Origin: Asterias rubens
Taxonomy: Eukaryota; Echinodermata; Asteroidea; Forcipulatida; Asteriidae
DNA: 64,000 nt
Reading direction: 5' to 3'
Assembly (NCBI RefSeq): GCF_902459465.1
Contig: NC_047073.1
Span: 310,001 to 374,000, forward strand
Shown here piece by piece: positions 51,101 to 63,100 of the stretch. A program made the position numbers and the translations under genes. The notes below the pieces were generated by a model that did not search any database, was not told where the DNA came from, and saw only the letters and a program-made list of their open reading frames with translations. Position 1 is the stretch's first letter; each line of letters opens with the position of its first letter.

Positions 51101-54100
51101 AAAAAGCAGGATGGTTCTTTTCAGAATTGAGATGTCTCCCTTTTCAATCTTTTTGACAAACTCACCAGTTACTACTAATTGTTGAGTTATAAATGTATTG
51201 TTTTCGTTTGTTTTGTCTAATTAAAGATGGGACAAGAGCTATAACTGACCTCCGTCAGATGTACAAACTAAATGAAAGGCAACCTGTAACCATCACATGT
51301 GAGGCAGTTGGAAATCCGCTTCCAGATCCTTCTCATATCGTACTATTTGGCACCGATAATACACAGATTTTACATGCAAGAACCAGAATCTTTGACAACT
51401 TGAATTCCTACAAGAGGACCAACGAGTTTGAAGTGGATGGAACAATGGCAACACAGGGAGCATTGTTTACTTGTTCTGTGTTCTCTGGAACTGACGTCGA
51501 CCCTGTTCACAGCCAAACACTCTCGCTGGAAGTTTACCGTAAGTTTAATTAAACTTCAGGGCCAAATTTCATAGAGCTTAAATTTCTTCCTTGACAAAAA
51601 CAGGATTATTAACCAAAACTTCCTCTTGTTGCGTTGCTTGTTACTGGGTATTAGCTGTTGTTTGCTTGTCCTGAACATCACGTGGAAATTTGGTTGGTAA
51701 TCCCGTTTTTATCAAGGCAAAAATTTCATGCTTAAGCAAATTTCTGTGCTTAGCAGCTCTATGAGGTTGGGCCCAGATCCCCTTACCATTGATCAATATT
51801 GTATTTTATCGTGTGACTCGCTTGGATTATATTCTAGTTGATTTCCAAAAAATGTTCTTGCTCTGAACTCCATGTAGTTGAGATTTGTTTAATTTTCCAA
51901 AGGGACTCAATAAACCCTGTTCTTATTGGTCAAATTTGATGGCTTTACTTACTGCGTACTACTGCCCTTATGGTACTCTTCTTCTTGTGTCCATGCCACT
52001 CAAGTGATACCCTCCAGTATAATGGACACACTGAAGTGTAGTGTCCATACACTCAGCTAGAAACCATTTTCTTAGAGCTGCTTAGAATTACGCTGACCAA
52101 ATTCCTGCTAAGCCAAACAAGCAGGATACCAATCACAGACTGTACTTATGACACTGTAATTTGGCTGGTAACCTTATTCCGGTGAGCATATTTTTGTTCT
52201 TGTGCTTAAAAAAGTAGCTCTATGAAATTGGGCCTGTTGTCTTCTGGTGTTTACTGTTTGAGAATACTGTAGGTGAGGTATGGCGTGTCATGGCTGAGCT
52301 GTTTAGAGCACCAGGCTCAAGCTCTGGTATCCCTGATCAGCAGTGTTGGTTTGAGTCACGGATTGTTGCACTTGTGTTCCTGATGTCCCTTTGAATGGGA
52401 CATTAAGTTGTGGGTCCTTGGTAAAAAAAACAAGAAGTCTTAGGAAGAGTTGGGGATTAACACCGGTGTTTCTGGTTAAGTTGACCTATGAGGCATTCTT
52501 GGTTTTATTACCACAAGCTAATGATAATAAATAATTATGATAAAAGTCTTGCATGTACTTGAACTTACTAATTTTCAACTGTTTCCTTCACGCTGTACAA
52601 GGAATTTAATGTGTGAATCATTGATTTACCAAAGTGTTCCAAAAGATGCTATACAAAATAAATGGTTCTGTTGTTCATCTTCTAGGTCTACCATATCTCA
52701 CATCAGCTCCTACAGTTGATGCAAGTTTTGGAGATCCAAACCAGGTATCAATTTCTTGGGACCCCTGGTCATCAGACAGCGGTAATGGTGAAGGACCAGT
52801 TGATCGATACATAGTGTATTATCGATATGCGAGTGATGTGGATGCAGCCTATATTTTCAGTGAATCTGCTGGGACGAGTAATTCTCTGGTCATAAATGGG
52901 CTGAACATCGACACAGAATATGATTTTGTTGTCGTCGTTGCTAGGGCTGGAGTTGGGGGAGCTGGACGCCCAAGCTCCAAGACCACTGTTAGGACCGAAT
53001 GTGGAAGTAAGAATTTTAATTTAGAAATTGATGAAATGATAGTTACTGAATTTATAATAATTGGCGGTCATAGGGGCATTTACAATTTGTGGGTGAAAAT
53101 TGAGAATTGGTAGTTTATCTTAAATTTACCACGAGACTAACCTCTTAAAACCTGGATATGTTAGCTGGAAGAAGACCTCAAGTCTTGGCTCGGCAGCTGT
53201 GGCAATCTGTATCACATTGCATGGTTGGGCGGCTCTACGACCCCCATGATAGATACCGCAGAGCATGACGTTGTCTTTAAGTGAAATGTTGCGCTGGATC
53301 GGGTGAGTTGAACTATGAAAAGTGTTTATGTTTGGAAAGATGTTTGGAAAGATGTTTTAAAATTAGAATATAATGATCCACATAAAAATGCCTCGAAAGT
53401 GTGTGGTTTTCCTTATTTGTTGTAAGCTAACACGACACGCCATTTTGTGTTGACTCCACAAAATGGCTGACCACGTTAGTTTGCAATATAAAAGGAAAAA
53501 CACACAATTTCGAGGCATATTTGTGAAGATCTTTCCAACCATTGGGATTTTATAAAAAAACAGGTTCAAACGCTTTTCGTAGACCAACTCGTCCCTTTAA
53601 ATAGTGGCTAGTAAGTAAATATTAAATTTAATACCAATATCTGATATATGTCTTTTTTAATTAAGAAAGTCTTTGTAAAGACTCATCATGTTGACAGTCT
53701 TTCAATTTCCTTGACATAGAGATCAATTTCAAAATCAATAGAAGTATCATTAAATTAGCCGTGTAATTATTGAATTTTCTGCTTATTTTGTACATCCTAA
53801 TCAAACCTTAAGTTGAATAATCAAACCGCTGTCAAATTTAAATGAACCATATTCTTTTTGCTGAAGTGACTAACAAACCCAACCTTTGATTTTATAATTG
53901 AGCAGCTCCTTCTACTGGTGCAGCAATATCTTTATCAACCTTAAGTGGTACAGAACTTCAGCTGAATTGGCAGGTAGGTTTAAGACGGGTCTCGGCCCAA
54001 TTTCATTAAGCTGTTTTGCAGAAAATACTGTAATCAAACTACTTTGCTTAGCAAAAATGAGTTGGGCACCAACCAGTGGCCACAATTGTAAACTTAATGA

Positions 54101-57100
54101 GTTTTTGGCTGGTTTTGTGCTTACAGCTTACAGCTGGTTTTGTGAATTTAGAGCAAGGTTTTGTGCTTACTGGAAAATCTAAGCTTGACTCTTGATCTGA
54201 TAGTCGTATTGATTTTGATTGATTTTGCCTACTCACAGCTTCCACCCCAGTCCACCTGGCAGTGCAGGTCTCTTGATAAAATCTACATCTATTCAAGGCT
54301 TGAGTCAGAGAGTAGCTACAGCTCATCAATCGCTGAATATGAGGCAGATGTTACTGAAGCCATCATTAGTTCTTTGATGCCATGTACTGGATACAGTGTT
54401 GTTGTCACCTTCACTAATCGAGATGGGAGATCCAGTCCAGGCAGTGTTACAGCAACAGAGACTACTGATGCTGCGGGTAAGTGTAGTATAAATAAAGGTT
54501 TAATGGTTGTATGGGTAAGTGTAGTATAAATAAAGGTTTAATGGTTATATGGCTTCTGACTGGCACTGTGGATCAAAGATACTGACAAAATAAGGAGACC
54601 GCAAACATAAGGCTAGTTTAGCTCAGTTGAATGAGCGCCGGCACGTTAATCCGGAGGCCGTTGGTTCAAATCCTGCTCTAGTAATTTTTTCTTTGTTCAC
54701 AACCCACAATCAGCAAAGTTTGGAGTATAACTTGAATAATTGATTAATGACAAGGTCTGAACCTGCCGTGGCTTTACTATAAAGGACTGACACAAAGTTG
54801 GTATCCATTATCACTATAGGCATCAGGTTGGCTTAAAAAATAATGATAATAATAATAATGCATTTATAATGCGCCATCTATCTAGTGTACAAGACCCTAT
54901 TCCCAGGCGCAGAACAAAAACCAATACATATACAACAAAAAAAGAAATATATAGAATACAATACAAAATTATACAATGAATAATCTACTGTCAAGACAAG
55001 TAACAAGCTAAGTGTATGAGGATTTAAATAAAGGAGTTTTCAGCAAGTTTCTAAACAATGGAAGAGAACTACAGCATCTGATGTTATTAGGTAAAGCGTT
55101 CCAAAGTTTAGGAGCACAAGGGGAAAAGGCCTGATCGCCATATGATGAGGAAGTTCTAGGAAAAGTTAAAAGGGACTTAGCAGAAGAACGAAGAGTGCGA
55201 GAGGGAGTGTAAGGTACAAGAAGATTTGCAATGTAAGACGGAGTTAAGCCGATCTGAGATTTAAATGCAATAAGTAAAATTGAATTGAATTCGTTGTCGA
55301 ATGGGAAGCCAGTGAAGCTCCTGCAATATAGGTGTAATATGATCATGTTTTTTAGATTTTGTTAAAACACGAGCGGCAGCATTTTGTAAAAGTTGTAGTT
55401 TGTGGAGCTGGTATTCAGTAACTCCGTATAACAGTGAATTACCATTGTCAAGGCGAGAAGTGACCAAAGAATGGATGATAGTAGCAGCAGTTTTATGGGA
55501 TAAGGTTTTCCGAATGGTATTTACAGTTCTTAAGTAATAATATGTATTGACAGATTCTGCTGACATGTTTATCCATGGATAAGGTGTTATCAAAAATAAT
55601 TCCCAAATTACGCGCACAAGGTGAGGCGTGAAAGGAGGCACTGTCAACATGGATGTTATGATCAATGATTTTATGACGTTGATGTCTTGGAGTTATAATG
55701 GAAACTCTGGAACAATCTACCCCTTGAAATTCGTCAGTCTTCTTCATTGACTGTATTTAAATCCTGCTTAAAAACCCACCTGTTTTCCTCACGTTTTTGT
55801 GATTAATTTGTGGTTCTTTTCTTTTCTTTCTTTTCTTTATGTTAGTGCGCCATGAGCGTCAGTCATGGCGGATACCGGTGCCTTATAAATTTTCATTATT
55901 ATTATTATTATTTTGTTTGTTACCGGTACCTCTATTTGCAGCTCCTGGTCCTGTGCAGTCTTTGGATGTAAGTCAGGATACAACAGGATCTGACATTCAG
56001 CTAAGGATTACTTGGTCTGCTCCAACTGAGAATAATTGCCCAGTTGATGATTACATTATTCAACATGGCCTGACCAGGGTTCTGGCCTGTGATGCAGACA
56101 TTGAGTCCCCTCGTTTTGAAGTTCAGACAACTAGTATCACAAGAATGCATCTTACGAACCTGCTGGCCAATTCAAGATACTTTGTGTCTGTGATTGCTAG
56201 GAATACTATTGGAAGCTCGACATACACCCCTATATACAAAACTACAAGTAAAAAAGGTGGGTATATTCAATTATTGGTATATCCCATTGAATTTTCATGG
56301 AATATTTTAATTGTTGTACATGGAATTGTTATTCCAAAAGTTGCTGCTTGAAGAAAAAAATTAACCAAATAGTTGGGAGTGTTGTATCAATTTTATACGC
56401 CAATTAAAGCACTTTAAACAGAACTGTTTTGCACAAGTGACATCATTGGTGCAGATTGCTGTTGATAGAGCCTGAAAAGGAAAATGTCTACCTCCATAAC
56501 CATTCTGGAAGTCAAATTGTACCCAAAGCTTCGTGTTCCTGCTGATAGCACCATGACCCTGGAATTCACTTTATGAAGACCTCGCACAAATTCTCTTGCT
56601 GCAGAGAAACTTAAAACACACTTGTTCATGCTTGCTTGCCATCAATTTGAGAATACTTGAATTTAACTCGTACTAGACTGGCGCCTTTGAATGTTTTTTT
56701 AAAAAGTGTGCCTCACAAATGCTGTATTATTTGTACTCAGTACAATAACACAGGAAAAATGACTTGTAAAATAATGTAAGCAAGATTCATGACCAAGTGA
56801 TGACATTAGGGCCCAATTTCATAGAGCTGCTAAGCACAAAAATTTGCTTAGAATGAACTTTCTTCCTTGATAGAAACAAGATTACTAACCAAATTTCCAC
56901 CTGATTTTCGGACTAAACAAACAACAGCTGTGAATACCAGTAACAAGCAATATGCAACAAATGTAAATTTGGTTGGTAATCCTGTTTATATCAAGGAAGA
57001 AATTTCATGCTAAGCATTTTTTTGTGCTTAGCAGCTCTGTTAAATTGGGCCCAGATGAATCGGGTCAATGCTTGTGATTGTTGCTTTATATCCAGTATTG

Positions 57101-60100
57101 ATAATACTTTTCTACATTTATCTCTCAGCGCCAAGCTTCGTACCAACAGTATCTGTTGCAGCATCTGATGTCACATCATTCAGCATACGCTTTACATGGA
57201 ATGATTACAACTGTACTGAACTCAATGGAGAATTTACATTTTACAATGTTATCCTGACTAAAGTTGACCAGCAGAATGGAGAGACAGCTCAAGGTTTTAA
57301 CTTAAACTCTCCAAGCCTAAGACAATATGGACTGAATCCTTGTACTAGATACAGATTTAAGGTTGCTGTGAAGAATGATATAGGGCTTGGATATTACAGT
57401 GATCCCGTTGAAGTCACTACATCCTCCGTGGGTATGTATTACTATGAATACTGTAATTATAGTAATAGCCTGAGGTTTTCACTCTAGCATGGTCTTTTCA
57501 AAGGCTTTCCCGAGAAAAGTCAGACCATTAACTATTGTTTGCATGTATACCGTTGGTCCTTTTGGTTGGTAAGCAGTTTGCAACAGCTATAATTCTATTT
57601 TAGTACTATAAAAGTACTAATAATATTAGATACATTTTTATAAAGTGCATATATAACTGGAAGAAATCTCAATGCACATGACAAAACTACAAAGACTGAG
57701 AGAATGCGATTTCAAAATATTTTTTTTCATGCCTAATGTAACAATTTTAGGGTCGTGGTGTAACATTAGGGTCGAAACGGAGCAATTTTTTCTTGGCCTA
57801 CCACAAGTGACATTCATTCAGTGGCTTTCTGCTTTTGTGTTTTTTTTTTGTTTAACCACAGTGGCATCTCTGCTGCAGTCAAAGCATTAAAGTGTAGAGT
57901 TTCTGTACTTTGTCATTAAACTTTGTAATGGTTTGCATTTTTCACACTCTTTTCTACAGTCCCAAACACAGTACGGAGTTTAACTGTGAATCCTGTACAA
58001 GGTTATCCTACAATTCTCAGCCTGCGATGGTCTAAGCCTGTTGGCGAATGCCCAATTGACTTCTATACAATCTCTTACAAACTGAGCTATGCATTCCAGT
58101 GTGAGTATACAACATTAGCTTCTAGAAACACATCTGGAACTACAATGGATACAATGTTTAACATCACAGGACTTCTGCCATATTCAACTTATTTTGTTTA
58201 TGTGAAGGCCAGCACTCCAGCTGGAGAAGGAGCATACTCGTATACGCGTGTTGCTACTGCTGAGGCAGGTAAGGTATCCAATTTAGGATTGAATTCCAAA
58301 AGGCTTTATTGTAATTAACCTTGATCCTTCCATATCAAATCATCATGCCTCTCTCTTATTCTTTTCTTATTCTTTCTTGTAAATAGACATGTACATGTAT
58401 AGATTAATGATTTTAAAGTTTCTGTTATGTATTTTGTAAGTTTTAGTATTTTTATAATGAATCCAACCGTATGTGGTTGCAAACAAAATGAACCTTACCT
58501 TCTATTTGACAAATTGAAATGATTTATTAAACCAAAATAAAGACCATTGTAGCCAAAGGATGAACTGTAGTCAAATTACAAAGAAAAGCAACATTAACAA
58601 CAAAACAATGTTAAAAATCGAGATTTAACAAGATCAATATAACGGTAGTGCCTTAAGAAAGTTTCAGAGACTGTTTTGTCATTCATCATAATGATGGAAG
58701 ATGTGTATACAATCAAATTTCCAAGGACAGAGGAATAGAGGCCTGATACACTCATTTAAAGTGTTCTTGGGTTCCTGATACACTCATTTAAAGTGTTCTT
58801 GGGTTACGGCAGTGGGTATGACACCCTATGTTCTGACACCCAGAACATCATTTGTTTTTGGTTGAGTTTTTGCATAAAAAACAAACTAGCCAAAATAATT
58901 TTTGTTTTGAAAGTTATCAACCGCATTCTTTGTCATTAATTGATTTTTTTCTTTACAGCACCGACTGAACCCCCATTGGATGTGGGCAATACTCACGTAG
59001 TGAAGAGATCACTTGAGTTTGACTGGAGTCCACCACCATGCCGCAGTAGACGTGGTGACATCACTGGCTACTCCTACAGACTGGTGAACTTAGATAGAGA
59101 CGATAACAATATTACAGGAGACACTGAGAATATAGGAGTTACAATTGAAAACCTGGTGCCTTATACGCTGTACTCGTTTCATGTGCTTGCCCGTACTGCT
59201 GCAGGGGATGGCCCATACAGTCAGGGCTTAGAAGTACGCACTTCTGAGGCTAGTAAGTTGATTTCTTGTAATCAAAGGCCCTTTATGAATTCATGGCTTC
59301 AGCTTTGGATTCGGCTTCAGGCTCCGTTCTTTAGTCTGAAGCCCTGAGTGCATCTGCAAAGGATGCGCAATCGCCGTCCAATGTCGTAGAGCTGCTTGAC
59401 CCTTTGGTGCACAGATTAATTTTTTAAAAACAAAACAAAAAAACATGTTCAACCGTGTTTTTCTCAAAATTTTTCAATAGCACTCCATGTTGAACCTCAC
59501 ACCAAACGAAAGCTAAACAACTGCTTTAAGCAACCAAATGAGGGCCGTATATATGGGGCTTGTAGTTTTTAAGTTATGACTGTTTATAAAAGTCCAACTT
59601 GAAGTGTTTTTGGTGGTCGCTAGTGACCGCCTTTGCACCAAAGGGTTCAGCACAAAAAATACTTAGCTTATCAAAATGATTTTTACCAGAATGAGGCTAC
59701 CAGCCAAACTACTATGTTTATCTACCATTTGTAACTGGTATCCTACCAAATTCTGCTTGTTCTAAGAAATATTAACAGGTTATTTTTTATGGTGAGTTAA
59801 TTGGAAATTATAAATGCAAATTAATTGTGTTTCCTAAAACCAATAATGTCTTTTTGCATTAATGTAGAACCTCCTCAAGTGATGATGGTCTCCACACCAA
59901 GTGGAGATGCGACATCAATCACAGTAGAATGGCACCGACCAGACCCACCACATGGAATAATCATAGCGTACTACGTTAGTTACTCTATGGTCACTCAAGA
60001 CGGGCTTAGTGATCCTGGTCAAAGCGAGACAGTTACAGATGGCTTGGATCAGAAAGTCCTGCAGTTAGTATTGACTGGTTTAGAATCCAATGCAAATTTC

Positions 60101-63100
60101 TCCATTAAGGTACAGCACATTAAAGTATAATAATATTATTTGTTTTTTACCCTTACACCGATGTGTATTTAGCACTTTATCCTTTCTCCAGAAGACGATC
60201 AGAGCATATGATCGAAACGTCAAGTTGAAACCAACGGTTCTTTTCAGAACCACCCCATCTCATTTAGAGATAGTCATTACATGGTGTTACCACAAACCTT
60301 TCCATACTGTATACTTTCCCAGGTTTTGTGTGGAAAAAAAATCTTCAGGCAAATCACTCAGGTGGGATTTGAACCCACAACCCTTTCATTGCTAGAGCAG
60401 ATACCCGGCGGCTAAAGACAGTTTGAATCCTATGCTATAGGAGGGGAAACCGCAATAATTTTATAGCATATGAAGAACTAGTGTGCATCTGCTCAACGCC
60501 TGTCACGGCGACCCGTTCAACACGGGAAATTCCCTTGAAGTTCACACACTCGGGAGACATATTCATCAGTTTAAGAAAAGTTATTTTGTTAAACTTACAA
60601 AGTCGCTCGGCATCGTATAGTATATATATTCCTCTTTCGAAACAGTACCCTTTTTATATAAATAAGAGCCAGTAAAGAGGGGCACTTTTTGGTTGAAAAA
60701 GATGCATTTTGACTAAAAAAATCAGTTTCCTATGGAGGTCACACCACATTTTGTCATTTTTTGTGGGGGTTGTCCCACTAAATTCAACGGCAAACTCGCT
60801 AGCAATCTCGCACCACCAGAAGTCGGATGGTTTATGAAACTAGATAAAATAAGCTTTCCATCCATGTAACATGTTTTGTGATTTGTGGACTGCAAAAAGG
60901 GGCACTTTTTGTGTCAAATCATGCAGTCCGTTAGAGAGCTTGCACCCCCAGAGTCTGGACTACGAGCCATATGGATAGTGCATTATGTGGCGGAAAGCTA
61001 GACCTCTTCAAACCGCGCGAAGCACAAACATCGTTTAATTGGAAGCAGGAAATACGTCGTTTGGCAAAGCTTTTTGCTGTTTTAATCCATCGTTCTTTAT
61101 GCCTCAACAATAAATTTATATCTAAGAAGCATTTTGGTTCAATAATGTAGCGTTTTTAATGTCCAAAGGTATATTTGAATAGTGGAAATTTGTGCTTTTC
61201 TTCGCCTCGAAAAATCACTCGACGTGGCTGGATTACTACATTTAGTTAATAGGGGTGTTTTTTGCCGAATATGTGGTGGGCATGCCAAAAATGCTAATAC
61301 TTCGTTAAAAAAATTGCAACATAAAATTATCATTCAACACATTAGTAGAAGGGTCCCATGTCCTTTTTTTGTTAAATGATGTACAGAAATATTGACGAAT
61401 CAAGTTTGTTGTGTAACATTAAACAATTTTTGTCATTGTTTATGTAAACTATGTTCAATATTTCTGTATAATAATTGTAATCTACTCTACATATGCGACT
61501 TTCAATGAAATTGATTTATTACTCCTACTAACTGCAATGTTTTTGTTTTAATTAAACCTTGTGCTTCCTGCCACTTCTTACGAAGTCTAGAAGTTTGATC
61601 CCCTAAAATGTAAATGAATTGTTCCATTCCCGGCTGTGCACTCAAGCCGTTACACAGTCGGCTCACACACAGCGTGAGGGATTATCTGCTCAAAACGGTG
61701 CCAAAGTTCTTCATATGTGTTATTTTTGCATCGGGGATAAAGATTATACAAACAAAAATACAGTATACAGTGCTTAATACACATTAATGTAAGGGTAAAA
61801 ACAATGTTTATTCTTTATTCGTGATGCAAAATATAACAATTATAAAATATAATTTTAGTTCATTTAGTCTTAAAATATTCCGTAATATCTGAGAGGCTTG
61901 AAATAGACATAGTGGTCCGTTCAAACACAAATGCTGAAGATGGTACTTATACTCAAGTGCCATCTTGGGTTTAGGCAGGTACTATAATAGTACTTTATCT
62001 CTGACTATCCACAAACAAGCCATTTGCGAGTTAGATTTTGATAATATCTAGCTCAGTCACAATGTACTGAATTTGAATTCCTCATACCCTATAGAGACAG
62101 TCGCTATGTCAAATTAATGGTTGGAGGCAAGCTTTTGTATAGCAACCTCCAGATGAGCAAACCCTGGTACTATTGTGTAATACACATCCTTTCAGATTCG
62201 TGTACGGGTTCACCGTCTCCTACGTAAGTAAGCAAAATCTTGCCCCTAATCCTGTGACATAGCAACTGTCTCAGTAGTCTGAGGAATTCAAATGGCTTAT
62301 TGACAAGTCTTTCTCTGCCCACCTGTAGGTTCAAGCAGAAACTTCTGTGGCTGTTGGAGACCCCAGCACACCTATCTATCGAATTACAAAGGAGGGTAGT
62401 AAGTACTATTTTACATCAAAAATTGTTTTACTTCAAACTATTTTCCATCAAGTTACATTTTGGGAATTAAATTGAGACATATGTGAACAGTACAGTTTTG
62501 CTTTAGTTTCTTTGACAGTGTGAAGTTCTATCTATTTTGTTTATTTTTTTTTTTTTTTTCATTAAATGTTTTTACTTCAAACTATATTATACTTCTAGTA
62601 CCATTTTACATTAAGTATTTTTTATGTAAGTACATAATATTTACACGAAGTACTATTTTGCAAACCATGCTATTTTCCACATTTTGCGAATTTTAAAACA
62701 TAGGTGAACAGTACAGTTTGCCTTTGCTACTTGGACAGTGTGAAATTCTATCTGTTTATTGTATTTTTTATATTTCCTATGAAGGATCTTGCTTTCAGAA
62801 ATTTAACCTTGAGTGTTTGATATGATTATAGTTCCAGGCCCACCATCATCTCTAAGAATTGGAAATAAAACGGAGACAGAGTTGGAGATAGAGTGGAACA
62901 AACCAATGGTACCAAATGGGAGAATTATCAACTACATTGTAAGTGTCAACAACAATAACAACAACAAACAACAACAATTATTTTTGATAAGAGACTCTTT
63001 GATAATATTTGTTTTAAATATGTTATTATAATTTGTATCTTAATTGTGATTTCTAAACTGCCATTTCTATATTTGTTGTTGCTTTTTAAAATATTGTTTT

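Noticed and set aside
54611..54690. Functional tRNA-Asn gene
   Set aside because: Boxes A and B are present, but the T-stem and acceptor stem mispair and SINE-like sequence follows.
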